From Rhodospirillaceae bacterium (GTDB taxonomy: Bacteria; Pseudomonadota; Alphaproteobacteria; DSM-16000; Inquilinaceae): DNA of 63,305 nt. Under the pieces are notes generated by a model, which ran no database searches, was not told the origin of the DNA, and was given only the letters and a program-made list of their open reading frames with translations. The first letter of the stretch is position 1. Each line of letters starts with the position of its first letter. Shown here one piece after another: positions 34,052 through 42,729 of the stretch. The stretch spans positions 1-63,305 of the forward strand of contig JACKIG010000020.1 of the NCBI GenBank assembly GCA_020638595.1, in the 5' to 3' direction. The translations under genes were made by a program, and so were the position numbers.

Positions 34052-36714
34052 GCGGCGATGCGGCCGCGGTGCGCACCACCTGCCCCTATTGCGGGGTGGG
34101 CTGCGGGGTGCTGGCAACGGTGCGGGACGACGGCTCGGTCGCCATCGCCGGCGACCCGGACCATCCGGCCAACCGGGGGCGCCTCTGTGCCAAGGGCTCG
34201 GCCCTGGCCGAAACGCTGGGCCTGGATGACCGCCTGCTGCATCCCATCGTCGACGGAGTTCGGGCGACCTGGGACGCCGCGCTGGACAGGGTGGCCGGCG
34301 CGTTCGGCACGGCGATCCGCGACCATGGGCCGAACAGCGTCGCCTTCTATGTCTCCGGGCAGATCCTGACCGAGGACTATTACGTGGCCAACAAGCTGAT
34401 GAAGGGCTTCATCGGCTCGGCCAATATCGACACGAACTCGCGCCTGTGCATGGCCTCGTCGGTGGCCGGGCACAAGCGGGCGTTCGGGTCCGATACCGTC
34501 CCCGGCCTGTACGAGGATCTGGAGCTGGCCGACCTGGTGGTCCTGGTCGGTTCCAACCTCGCCTGGTGCCACCCGGTGCTGTACCAGCGGCTGGCCGCCG
34601 CCAAGGCGGCGCGTCCGCAGATGCGGGTCGTGGTCGTCGATCCGCGCCGCACCGCGACCACGGACATCGCCGACCGGCACCTGGCGATCGCGCCGGGGTC
34701 GGATATCCCGCTGTTCCTCGGGCTCCTCGATCACCTCGACAGCCGCGGGGCGCTCGATGCGGCGTTCATGCGCCGCCACGTCGCCGGCGCGGCCGAGGCG
34801 GTCGCCGCGGCGCGGCGCTGCGGGCTGTTCGGCGCGGCACGGGCAACCGGGCTGGCGCCGGCAGAGCTTACCGCCTTCTACGATCTGGTCGCTGCCACGC
34901 CCAGGACCGTCACCGTCTATTCCCAGGGCGTCAACCAGTCGGTCCGCGGCACCGACAAGGTCAACGCCATCCTCAATGTCCACCTGGCGACCGGCCGCAT
35001 CGGCCGGCCGGGCATGGGGCCGTTCTCCGTCACCGGGCAGCCCAATGCCATGGGCGGCCGCGAGGTCGGCGGGCTGGCCAACCAGCTGGCCGCCCATATG
35101 GACCTGGGCGACCCGCACCACCGCGACATCGTCCAGTCCCATTGGGCCTCCCCCCGCATCGCCGACCGGCCGGGGCTGAAGGCTGTCGACCTGTTCCGGG
35201 CTGTTGCCGACGGCCGCATCAAGGCGTTGTTGATCATGGGCACCAACCCGGTCGACAGCCTGCCCGATGCCGACGGGGTACGGGCCGCCCTGAAGGCCTG
35301 CCCCTTCGTCGCCGTCGCCGATGTGACGGCGCGAACGGATACCGCCGCCTGCGCCCATGTGCTGCTGCCGGCCGCGGCCTGGGGCGAGAAGGACGGGACC
35401 GTCACCAATTCCGAGCGCCGGATCTCACGCCAGCGGCGTTTCCTGCCGCCGCCGGGCGAAGCGCGCCCGGACTGGTGGATTCTCTGCCGGATCGGCCAGC
35501 GCCTGGGCCATCGCGCCGCCTTCGACCATGACGGTCCCGGCGCCATCTTCCGCGAATACGCCGCGCTGACCGCCCGCGGCAACGATGGCAGCCGGGGCCT
35601 GGACCTCGGCGGCCTCGCCGGCCTCGACCGCCATGGCTACGACGCGCTGGCGCCGACGCTCTGGCCGGTGCCCGCCGATGGGCAGGGGGCGACCCGCTTC
35701 TTCGCCGATGGCCGGTTCCATACGCCCGACGGCAAGGCGCGCATGGTGGCCGTCGAGCCCGATGCACTGGCGCCCCCGCAGGCCGCCGGCCGCCCCTTCA
35801 TCCTCAACACCGGGCGCGTACGCGACCACTGGCACACGATGACGCGCACGGCCAAGTCGCCGCGGCTGTCGCAGTTCATCGCTGAGCCCTATGTTGAAAT
35901 CGCGCCGGCCGATGCACAGGCGCTGGCCCTCGGCCCCGCCGATCTTGCGGTCGTGGAAAACGATCGCGGCCGGTTGCTGCTGCGGGTCCTGGTCAGCGAC
36001 CGCCAGCGTCCCGGCTCGGTCTTCGTGCCGATGCACTGGACGGACCAGCTGGCCGCCCGGGCCAGGGTGGACAGCCTGGTCCCGCCCGCGGTCGACCCGG
36101 TCTCCGGGCAGCCGGGCTCGAAATCGGCGCGGGTCAGCGTGCGCCGCTTCGCCGCCGCGTGGTACGCCTTCGCCGTCGTCAGGCACCGTCCGGCCCGCAT
36201 CGATGCCGCCTATTGGGCCGCCGCACGCACCGATGGCGGCTGGCGGATCGAGCTTGCCGGCGACCGCTGGCCGGAGGACTGGCAGGCCCTTGCAGCCGCC
36301 CTGTTCGGTACGTCCGCCGAGGCGTGCGTGGATTATCGCGACCCCTCCGGCGGCCGGCGCCGCGTCGCCGTCTGGGACGACCGCGGCCTGGTCGGTGCCC
36401 TGTTCGCGGCAGCACAGCCGGTCGCCGTGTCCCGCAGCTGGGCCGCGTCCTGGCTGACGCGCAGCGATGCCGACGCCGTCGACCGCCAGGCGCTGCTGGC
36501 CGGCCGGGCCGGGGATGGCGCGGACGACCCCGGGCCGACCATCTGCGCCTGCCTTGCCGTCGGCGCCAATCGCATCCGCGATGCGGTCGTCACCATCGGC
36601 TGCACCACCGTGGTCGCCGTCGGCGAGGCCTGTGCCGCCGGCACCAACTGCGGTTCCTGCCGCGGCGAAATCCAGAGGATCATCAACGATGCCCGACTGT
36701 CGACTGCCGTCTGA
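34048..36714 (+). CDS. nasA: Assimilatory nitrate reductase, catalytic subunit
   Basis: An 888-residue molybdenum-bis-MGD oxidoreductase that reduces nitrate to nitrite in the cytoplasm. The N-terminal [4Fe-4S] motif is CPYCGVGCGV...GRLCAKG. Mo-cofactor signatures such as LMKGFIGSANIDTNSRLCMASS, TGQPNAMGGREVGG and LIMGTNPVDS follow. The C-terminal ~65 residues form a BFD-like [2Fe-2S] domain (ICACLAVG...CGSCRGEI), which would receive electrons from a partner reductase. No separate nasC-type electron-transfer gene is in the operon. The start is a GTG at 34048 overlapping nirD, and the 3' end overlaps cysG by 26 bp. Confidence 0.94.
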   Translation: MSGDAAAVRTTCPYCGVGCGVLATVRDDGSVAIAGDPDHPANRGRLCAKGSALAETLGLDDRLLHPIVDGVRATWDAALDRVAGAFGTAIRDHGPNSVAFYVSGQILTEDYYVANKLMKGFIGSANIDTNSRLCMASSVAGHKRAFGSDTVPGLYEDLELADLVVLVGSNLAWCHPVLYQRLAAAKAARPQMRVVVVDPRRTATTDIADRHLAIAPGSDIPLFLGLLDHLDSRGALDAAFMRRHVAGAAEAVAAARRCGLFGAARATGLAPAELTAFYDLVAATPRTVTVYSQGVNQSVRGTDKVNAILNVHLATGRIGRPGMGPFSVTGQPNAMGGREVGGLANQLAAHMDLGDPHHRDIVQSHWASPRIADRPGLKAVDLFRAVADGRIKALLIMGTNPVDSLPDADGVRAALKACPFVAVADVTARTDTAACAHVLLPAAAWGEKDGTVTNSERRISRQRRFLPPPGEARPDWWILCRIGQRLGHRAAFDHDGPGAIFREYAALTARGNDGSRGLDLGGLAGLDRHGYDALAPTLWPVPADGQGATRFFADGRFHTPDGKARMVAVEPDALAPPQAAGRPFILNTGRVRDHWHTMTRTAKSPRLSQFIAEPYVEIAPADAQALALGPADLAVVENDRGRLLLRVLVSDRQRPGSVFVPMHWTDQLAARARVDSLVPPAVDPVSGQPGSKSARVSVRRFAAAWYAFAVVRHRPARIDAAYWAAARTDGGWRIELAGDRWPEDWQALAAALFGTSAEACVDYRDPSGGRRRVAVWDDRGLVGALFAAAQPVAVSRSWAASWLTRSDADAVDRQALLAGRAGDGADDPGPTICACLAVGANRIRDAVVTIGCTTVVAVGEACAAGTNCGSCRGEIQRIINDARLSTAV

Positions 36715-38224
36715 GCAGCTGCCGGCGCGGCTCGGCCCGCTGGCCCGGCTGCCGGTCTTCTTCTCGCTGGCCGGCCGCCCGGTGCTGGTGGCCGGCGGCA
36801 CCGCCGCGGCGGCGTGGAAGGCGGAGCTGGTGGCAGCCGCAGGCGCCATCGTCACGGTCATCGCAGTCCAGCCCGGCGAGGAGGTGGCGAGACTGGCGAC
36901 GGACGGCGTCATCCGCCTGCTGGTCCGGTCCTGGGACGACAGCGACCTGGCGGGCATGGCGCTGGCCGTCGCCGACCTGGACGGCAGCGAGGGCGAGGCC
37001 TTTGCCGCCGCCGCCCGCGGCAGGGGCGTTCCCGTCAACATCGTCGACCGGCCGGCCTTGTGCGACTTCACCTTCGGCTCGATCGTCAACCGCTCCCCCG
37101 TCGTCATCGGCATTTCCACCGATGGGGCGGCACCGATCCTGGGTCAGGAGATCCGGCGGCGGATCGAAGCGGTGCTGCCGGCGGGACTGGCGGGCTGGAG
37201 CGCGCTGGCCGCCCGGATTCGCGGCCGCATCGCCGCCCGCCTGCCGACATCGGCCGGGCGCCGGGCGTTCTGGCGCCGGTTCTGCGAGCGTGCCTTCGCC
37301 GATCCGCCGCCCGCAGACGGCGGCTCCGTGGTGGACGCATTGATCGCCGAGACCGCCGCAGCGGCCACCAGCACCGGCCGCGTGACCCTGGTGGGGGCGG
37401 GGCCGGGCGATGCCGAACACCTGACGCTGAAGGCCGTGCGCGCATTGCAGGCGGCCGACGTCATCCTGTTCGACGACCTGGTGTCGCCGGCTGTGCTGGA
37501 ACTGGCGCGGCGCGAAGCCCGGCGGATCGCCGTCGGCAAGCGCGGCCATGGGCCCAGCTGCCGCCAGGACGACATCAACGCCCGGATGGTCGCGCTCGCC
37601 CGCCAGGGCTTGGCGGTGGCGCGCCTGAAGTGCGGCGACCCGATGGTCTTCGGCCGCGCGGGAGAGGAGATCGCGGCACTGCGCCGGGCCGGCATTCCGG
37701 TCGACGTCGTGCCCGGCATCACCGCGGCATCGGCCGCCGCGTCCCGCCTCGGCGTCTCGCTGACCCATCGCGGTACCGCCCGCTCGGTCCGCTTCATCAC
37801 CGGCCACGACCGCAGCGGCCGGCTGCCGGAAGACCTGGACTGGCGGGGCCTGGCCGACCCGGGAACGACCCTGGTCGTCTATATGGGGGCACGGACGGCA
37901 CCCGACCTGGCGCGCCGGCTGTTGCACCACGGTCTTGCCCCGGACACGCCGGCCGCCGTGTTGACGTCGATCAGCCAGCCCGCGGAACAGGTCCGCACCA
38001 CGGACCTGCTCGGCCTCGCCACCCATGGCGCTGCCTGGGACGGGCCGGTGCTGCTGGTGCTGGGCCGCGTCGTGGCGATGGCCGACGCCATCGCGCCGGT
38101 TGCCGGCCTGTCCCGTCAGTGCCGAACAGCCGGCGCCTGGGAAGGGGCATCGGCGACACGCAACCGATGGCTGGTCCTGCCGGCGTCGGAAGACGGATCG
38201 GCGATCCGGATGTCAATGCCGTAA
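36689..38224 (+). CDS. cysG: Siroheme synthase (uroporphyrinogen methyltransferase/precorrin-2 dehydrogenase/ferrochelatase)
   Basis: A 511-residue fusion enzyme making siroheme for NirB. The N-terminal domain (about 1-165) is the precorrin-2 dehydrogenase/ferrochelatase half, with VLVAGGTAAAAWKAEL as its nucleotide-binding loop (the usual GGG is GGT here) and SIVNRSPVVIGISTDG. The C-terminal domain (about 225-480) is the SAM-dependent methyltransferase, with VTLVGAGPGDAEHLTLKA, RLKCGDPMVFGRAGEE and VVPGITAASAAASRLG. The ATG at 36689 lies within the nasA 3' end, so translation is probably coupled. Last gene of the nitrate operon. Confidence 0.9.
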   Translation: MPDCRLPSEQLPARLGPLARLPVFFSLAGRPVLVAGGTAAAAWKAELVAAAGAIVTVIAVQPGEEVARLATDGVIRLLVRSWDDSDLAGMALAVADLDGSEGEAFAAAARGRGVPVNIVDRPALCDFTFGSIVNRSPVVIGISTDGAAPILGQEIRRRIEAVLPAGLAGWSALAARIRGRIAARLPTSAGRRAFWRRFCERAFADPPPADGGSVVDALIAETAAAATSTGRVTLVGAGPGDAEHLTLKAVRALQAADVILFDDLVSPAVLELARREARRIAVGKRGHGPSCRQDDINARMVALARQGLAVARLKCGDPMVFGRAGEEIAALRRAGIPVDVVPGITAASAAASRLGVSLTHRGTARSVRFITGHDRSGRLPEDLDWRGLADPGTTLVVYMGARTAPDLARRLLHHGLAPDTPAAVLTSISQPAEQVRTTDLLGLATHGAAWDGPVLLVLGRVVAMADAIAPVAGLSRQCRTAGAWEGASATRNRWLVLPASEDGSAIRMSMP

Positions 38225-38280
38225 GCGGGGGAAGGCGCTGGCGATCCGCGGCCAATGGTACGCCGATGTCGGACAATCAA

Positions 38281-38341
38281 AAATCTGGAGCGGGCGAAGG
38301 GATTCGAACCCTCGACTTCAACCTTGGCAAGGTTGCGCTCT
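38281..38341. repeat. Left attachment-site copy (tRNA-Gly 3' fragment)
   Basis: 61 bp identical to 41009-41069. It contains the tRNA 3' end from the anticodon arm through the T arm and acceptor to CCA (read on the minus strand), plus 5 bp of flank. Homology stops at 38341, before the D arm, so this fragment cannot make a tRNA. Confidence 0.9.
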
Positions 38342-38443
38342 CTCGTCCCAACCAGACCCGTCAGGAAACTGTATGCAATCATAATGCATTGCTATTGCTT
38401 GGATTTTGAGGCACGCTCAGTCCCGGGCAGTACCGCAGGGAAG

Positions 38444-38665
38444 ATGCAGCGCATTTGGATCGAGGCGGGCGCGGGTGGCTGCCGCGTCCTTGGTGAGTAT
38501 GCCGACGGCCGGGTGCGGGCGCTGCGCCGGACCAACACACTGCTGGCAGCGGAGGCGGAGCTCCTGGGCCTTGCCCGCCGCCGCGGGCTGCGGGTCACCG
38601 AGACGGCGGGTGGCTCGGTCGAGGCCGCGGCGGAGCGGGCAGGCGTGGATGCGGGGGCGGGATAG
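38444..38665 (+). CDS. Hypothetical small protein
   Basis: A 73-residue ORF with an ATG at 38444 preceded by GCAGGGAAG. It reads MQRIWIEAGAGGCRVLGEYA and onwards and is Ala/Gly/Arg-rich with host-like GC. I recognise no family. It lies just inside the left end of the island and could be a remnant or a spurious ORF. Confidence 0.3.
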   Translation: MQRIWIEAGAGGCRVLGEYADGRVRALRRTNTLLAAEAELLGLARRRGLRVTETAGGSVEAAAERAGVDAGAG

Positions 38666-39060
38666 GTTCCCTGGGAACGCGCGGGCCGCGATCTACCCCG
38701 GGCACCGTGGGCGCTCAAGACGAAGTTGGCGAGGCGCGATTGGGTCCGCTGGCGAATGGCTAGTCGGCAGAACCTGACGCCTGGTATTCATTGCGCAGGC
38801 CCTCGCTCGACTTTGCCATTGGTCCGTAGTTGACCCGGAGCAGCCTATCGCTGCCGAGACATCTTCGGCTGATATGAGCCCTTCCTGGTCATTCGCCGCA
38901 ATATCCTCCATGATCGCCCGGGACGGGAAGTACACCATCTATCTATGTTGAATGAAGAACCCAAGCTGGCCGATTGCTGACAGATAACTATTAGGCAAGA
39001 GATCATGGACACGGCTATTCATTGTGATCAACGTGGAGCAACACTCCGTACGAGATCGCG
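38666..39060. other. Gene-free stretch inside the island
   Basis: About 395 bp with no ORF I can support. The composition shifts from GC-rich to more AT-rich near 38.95 kb, probably marking the edge of the foreign core. No recombinase remnant, IS end or tRNA was seen. Confidence 0.5.
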
Positions 39061-39669
39061 TCAGATGTGCAATTCAGCATCTTCAACCGACCCGTAGGCT
39101 TCCATTGGCCAAGGCCCCTGATAACCGGAGATCAAGCCGTCTGACGGCAAGTCCATTCCCGCAATGATCGCTACCTGCCCAAGGCAACGACTGAGATGCC
39201 CACGTAGGAGTTCAAGGCAATCGAAATAGGCTTGACGGTCTTCTGGCGACCGGTAGCGCCCGCTTTCGTCAGTTACCCGGTCGCGATTCCTGCTCGGCAA
39301 TTGCTGTTCGAATGTGAGGAATTGTCGGATGGCAACAAGCATCAACTCGACGAGCTGATACAGTGGACCATCACGCTCTCCCAAAAGTCCGATTCTCTTG
39401 CTAACGAGCTGAGAACGCAATTCTTGGAGAGATCTGAGAGCATCTTCGATGCAGCCATCGCAGCATTCTCGAGCGCTGAGCACACGACGGTCGCTGCTAC
39501 GCACTACGATTTCGGCAGCAGCATCCCTCTCGAAGGCGCTCGGACATACAAACACATTCATGAAAGGAAGAGTCAGCTGCACTGCGGACGGCCCTGCGTC
39601 GGCAGATCGCGCCAAGTCCCTGAGGACACTAACGATTTCAAACTTAAAGGGTACAGCGTCACTTCGCAT
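39061..39669 (-). CDS. Hypothetical protein of the island, divergent from the nuclease gene
   Basis: A 202-residue protein of balanced composition, unlike the plus-strand ORF overlapping it. It has an N-terminal beta-rich part (SAVQLTLPFMNVFVCPSAF), a Cys-containing segment (ARECCDGCIEDAL), helices (QLVELMLVAIRQFLTFEQQL) and a C-terminal segment YFDCLELLRGHLSRCLGQVA. I recognise no family and see no signal peptide. Start choice is uncertain (ATG at 39669, or 39561 for the internal MNVFVC) because neither has a clear ribosome site. It is transcribed divergently from the nuclease-domain gene across a ~130-bp gap. Confidence 0.5.
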   Translation of the reverse strand: MRSDAVPFKFEIVSVLRDLARSADAGPSAVQLTLPFMNVFVCPSAFERDAAAEIVVRSSDRRVLSARECCDGCIEDALRSLQELRSQLVSKRIGLLGERDGPLYQLVELMLVAIRQFLTFEQQLPSRNRDRVTDESGRYRSPEDRQAYFDCLELLRGHLSRCLGQVAIIAGMDLPSDGLISGYQGPWPMEAYGSVEDAELHI

Positions 39670-39799
39670 TGCATGCTAAATCTAATGCGAGCAATGGCTC
39701 GTGACAATAGTGTGTTGCCCAACGAACCTTGGCAGATCCCGCTGCCCAGGGTCATCGACCGTGGTGGAATCGGTCGAAAGAATATGGCAAGCCTGGACT

Positions 39800-40588
39800 A
39801 TGAGAAAGCAGCAGTCCATCGACATCCTGACCCGGCAACGTGAAGCCACCAAGACTTTAGCCGTAACCAGGTCATCCAATCCCGCGTTCACAAAGTGGCG
39901 TCGCGACACTGAGATTGCAATCGAGCGAATTTTCGGCAGACAAAGCCGCAATATTGCAGACTTTCAAGCCGTCCGCTATTCCCTATCCGCTTTTACAACA
40001 TCGACGCCAGAATCCGCTTTCGATGAGGCCTATCGACATGGTCTCGAGAAAGCTGCGGCGATTCTAAGTTCCATGATTGATGAGATCGAGGAGTATGAAC
40101 TTGAGGACAACGGTCCAGAAGATGAACCAGATCGGCTAAGCTTAATTGAGAAACTTTGTCTGCGCTTCCACATTGTCGCGCGCCAGCTCCAGCAGCGTCA
40201 TGACGAACGTGACACACTCTCGATTGAGGACGAATATGATGTTCAAGACCTCCTGCACGCGATCCTTCGGTTGCATTTCGACGATGTCCGTGCCGAGGAA
40301 TGGGCGCCGAGCTATGCTGGTGGTTCGTCACGCATTGACTTCCTCCTCAAGGCCGAACAGATCGTCGTGGAGGTGAAGAAGACGCGCGAGTCCATGAAGA
40401 CAAAGAATCTCGGCGAACAGCTAATCATAGACATAGCTCGCTACGAGGTGCATCCGGACTGTAAGACGCTGGTCTGCTTCGTCTACGACCCGGAAGGCAG
40501 AATTGGAAACCCTGTAGGGATAGAACGCGATCTCGAGAGCCACTCTGGCGTTCTGAAAGTCCGCGTCATAATAGCACCAAGAGGGTAG
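39800..40588 (+). CDS. PD-(D/E)XK nuclease-domain protein, DpnII/MboI-like; possible phage-defence gene
   Basis: A 262-residue protein. The N-terminal helical part contains FTKWRRDTEIAIERIFG...SRNIADFQAVRY, a pattern seen in many uncharacterised proteins that carry this C-terminal domain. The C-terminal part (about 145-262) looks like the DpnII/MboI-like restriction-endonuclease fold. Asp180 in SRIDFLL and the pair Glu191/Lys193 in IVVEVKKTR fit the PD-(D/E)XK catalytic set. No methyltransferase is adjacent, so it is not an ordinary restriction-modification system. The ATG at 39800 is preferred over a GTG at 39701 because the family pattern starts there, though neither has a good ribosome site. 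Low GC and island location indicate transfer. Confidence 0.75.
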   Translation: MRKQQSIDILTRQREATKTLAVTRSSNPAFTKWRRDTEIAIERIFGRQSRNIADFQAVRYSLSAFTTSTPESAFDEAYRHGLEKAAAILSSMIDEIEEYELEDNGPEDEPDRLSLIEKLCLRFHIVARQLQQRHDERDTLSIEDEYDVQDLLHAILRLHFDDVRAEEWAPSYAGGSSRIDFLLKAEQIVVEVKKTRESMKTKNLGEQLIIDIARYEVHPDCKTLVCFVYDPEGRIGNPVGIERDLESHSGVLKVRVIIAPRG

Positions 40589-41008
40589 GCTACCGCTTCT
40601 TCGGTTTGGAACGGCCTCCTGGACCGACGGGCACCGACGGAGCAGCCGAGTTGGGCTCTAGACGGCCATTGAACGAATAGATCTCTGACTGACATGACTC
40701 GCAGTCCGAGGGCGGCTCTTGGCGCATTGCCGACGGTCCAGGGCCGGCATTGTATGGACGTACCTGACAGGGATCGAAAGCAAAGTTCCGATCACCAGCG
40801 TGAGCTGACAGCGCGGCTCACTGAAAGCCGCCTGCGGACCCGTGGTCGGGATCGACCGTAGCTTTGGCCGACAGCAGCAGTGCCCTTCCTCACCGTGGCC
40901 CTTCCGGCCTCAGCTACCGGGCTTGCGGCTCCCCCGCTCGCTCCCCGGAGGCATATTGGTGCCCAGGAAGATCGGCTGCGTGCTCTGTATCTTGTTGAAT
41001 AAATTCAG
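40589..41008. other. Gene-free right end of the island
   Basis: About 420 bp between the nuclease gene and the right repeat. No convincing ORF, terminator with T tract or recombinase remnant was seen. Confidence 0.5.
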
Positions 41009-41069
41009 AAATCTGGAGCGGGCGAAGGGATTCGAACCCTCGACTTCAACCTTGGCAAGGTTGCGCTCT
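41009..41069. repeat. Right attachment-site copy (within intact tRNA-Gly)
   Basis: 61 bp identical to 38281-38341. It covers the tRNA 3' half and 5 bp beyond the CCA end. The intact gene is preserved on this side, which fits integration that restores the tRNA. Confidence 0.9.
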
Positions 41070-41088
41070 ACCCCTGAGCTACGCCCGC
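41014..41088 (-). tRNA. tRNA-Gly (anticodon GCC)
   Basis: On the minus strand the gene begins GCGGGCGTAGCTCAGG and ends CGCCCGCTCCA, with CCA encoded. The acceptor stem pairs GCGGGCG with CGCCCGC. The D arm is GCTC...GAGC, the anticodon arm is CAACC-TTGCCAA-GGTTG with anticodon GCC (complement at 41054-41056), and the T arm is GAGGG-TTCGAAT-CCCTT. It is intact and serves as the insertion site of the island to its left. Confidence 0.95.
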
Positions 41089-41234
41089 GATCCGCTGTCG
41101 GCCACGATATGGGGCGGACAGGCGGGCGATCATAGCCATGCCGGCCGGCAATGCAAGCCGGATGACGGAGGTCTTTCGCCTTTCTGACATCTGGCATCTG
41201 ACATCCGGGATCGGCGTTGCTATACAGGCGCCCC

Positions 41235-41747
41235 ATGACCGACACGCCCCACACCCACGCTTCGCCCGACGTCCTGTTCGCCCGCTTTGCCGCGCTGGGC
41301 ATCCCTGTCACCACGCACACCCACCCGCCGGTGTTCACGGTGGAGGAGGCGAAGGACCTGCGCGGCGTGCTGCCGGGCGGGCATTGCAAGAGCCTGTTCC
41401 TGCGCAACAAGAAGGGCCAATACTGGCTGGTGGTATGCGAAGAGGACCGGCAGGTGGACCTGAAGGCGCTGGGCGACCGGCTGGGGGCGGGCCGGCTGTC
41501 CTTCGCGTCGGCCGACCGGCTGATGGCGGTGCTGGGGGTCATCCCCGGTTCCGTGACGCCGTTCGCCCTGATCAACGACCGCGACCACCAGGTCACGGTG
41601 GCGCTGGACAAGGGGATGATGGCCAAGACCCCCTTGAACTATCATCCGCTGGTGAACACCATGACCACGGCGATCGCCAGCGACGATCTGGTCAAATTCG
41701 TTGAGGCCTGCGGTCACACGCCGCAGATAATCGACCTGGGCGGCTGA
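41235..41747 (+). CDS. PrdX/ProX-type aminoacyl-tRNA trans-editing protein
   Basis: A 170-residue YbaK/INS-domain protein that should hydrolyse mischarged tRNA, most likely Ala-tRNA(Pro), in the cytoplasm. Family features are THPPVFTVEEAKDLRG near residue 28, GGHCKSLFLRNKKGQYWLVV with the conserved Lys, and GSVTPFALIND. The length and the prolyl-tRNA-synthetase-associated-domain pattern resemble ProXp-ala (PrdX) of other alphaproteobacteria. The ATG is at 41235. Confidence 0.85.
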   Translation: MTDTPHTHASPDVLFARFAALGIPVTTHTHPPVFTVEEAKDLRGVLPGGHCKSLFLRNKKGQYWLVVCEEDRQVDLKALGDRLGAGRLSFASADRLMAVLGVIPGSVTPFALINDRDHQVTVALDKGMMAKTPLNYHPLVNTMTTAIASDDLVKFVEACGHTPQIIDLGG

Positions 41748-41817
41748 TCGCTGCCCGTCTTGCCGCGCGGGACCCGCGGCCCATCTTTCTACGAACCTCA
41801 CAAGGGGATCAGGAGCA

Positions 41818-42729
41818 ATGGAATCGCTCATCGGCGGCGGCGCACCCGCCAACGGCGTGATCAAGGATACCGACACGGCCGGCTTCCGGGCCGACGTGAT
41901 CGATGCCTCGATGCAGACGCCGGTGATCGTCGACTTCTGGGCGCCGTGGTGCGGGCCGTGCAAGCAGCTTGGGCCGGCGCTGGAACGCGCGGTGCAGGCG
42001 GCGCGCGGCAAGGTGAAGCTGGTCAAGATCAATGTCGACCAGAACCAGGCCCTGGCCGCCCAGATGCGCATCCAGTCGATCCCGGCCGTCTGGGCCTTCT
42101 TCCAGGGCCGGCCCATCGATGCCTTCGTCGGCGCCCTGCCCGACAGCCAGATCAAGACCTTCGTCGAACGGCTGGCCAAGCAGGCGGGCGACGGGGACGA
42201 CGCCTTGCAGGACGCGCTGGACCACGCCCGCGAGGCGCTGGCCGCCGGCGATTTCAACGCCGCCGGCAATATCTATGGCCAGGTCCTGCAGGTGGAACCG
42301 GGCCTGCCCGAAGCCATCGCCGGCTTCGCCCGCACGCTGCTGGCCCTGGGCCGCCGGGCGGAGGCCGAGGAGGTGCTGAACACCGCGCCGCCGGAAGCGG
42401 CGAAGGCGCCGGAGGTCGTGTCGGTCGTGCGCGAGCTGGAGCTGATGGCCCAGGCGGGCGACGTCGCCGCCGATACGCGCAGCCTGCGCGACCGGCTGGC
42501 CAAGGACCCCGATGACCACCAGGCCCGCATCGACCTGGCGACGGCGCTGTTTGCCGGCGGCAACCGCCAGGGTGCCATCGACGAGCTTCTGGAAGCGATC
42601 CGGCGCGATCGCGAATGGAACGAGCAGGCCGCCCGCAAGGAGCTGCTGAAATACTTCGAGGCGCTGGGGCCGAAGGATCCGCTGACCCTGTCCGCCCGCC
42701 GCCGCCTGTCCTCGCTTCTGTTTTCATGA
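41818..42729 (+). CDS. cnoX: Thioredoxin-domain/TPR co-chaperone, CnoX (YbbN)-like
   Basis: A 303-residue protein with an N-terminal thioredoxin fold (about residues 15-120) and C-terminal TPR-like helices (YGQVLQVEPGLPEAIAGFARTLLALGR and onwards). The active site is a complete WCGPCK (Cys45, Cys48), so it may have thioredoxin activity as well as holdase function; the E. coli protein lacks the first Cys. ATCAGGAGCA precedes the start. The stop overlaps the next gene by 4 bp. Confidence 0.88.
   Translation: MESLIGGGAPANGVIKDTDTAGFRADVIDASMQTPVIVDFWAPWCGPCKQLGPALERAVQAARGKVKLVKINVDQNQALAAQMRIQSIPAVWAFFQGRPIDAFVGALPDSQIKTFVERLAKQAGDGDDALQDALDHAREALAAGDFNAAGNIYGQVLQVEPGLPEAIAGFARTLLALGRRAEAEEVLNTAPPEAAKAPEVVSVVRELELMAQAGDVAADTRSLRDRLAKDPDDHQARIDLATALFAGGNRQGAIDELLEAIRRDREWNEQAARKELLKYFEALGPKDPLTLSARRRLSSLLFS

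Larger units (their letters stand above)
38281..41069. mobile_element. Small genomic island in the tRNA-Gly(GCC) gene, no integrase
   Basis: A perfect 61-bp direct repeat (38281-38341 and 41009-41069) bounds this ~2.7-kb segment. The right copy is the 3' part of a complete minus-strand tRNA-Gly gene and the left copy is a displaced 3' fragment. This is the classic footprint of site-specific integration into a tRNA 3' end. The interior from about 38.95 to 40.6 kb is visibly less GC-rich than the host, with many A/T-ending codons. It encodes a nuclease-domain protein and a divergent unknown protein. No recombinase is present, so it is a degraded or trans-mobilised element. Confidence 0.85.

Noticed and set aside
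39232..39843. 203-residue plus-strand ORF in the island
   Set aside because: It overlaps both the minus-strand ORF (39061-39669) and the start of the nuclease gene, and its second half has a disordered, low-information composition. The minus-strand reading looks more protein-like. The choice is not certain.
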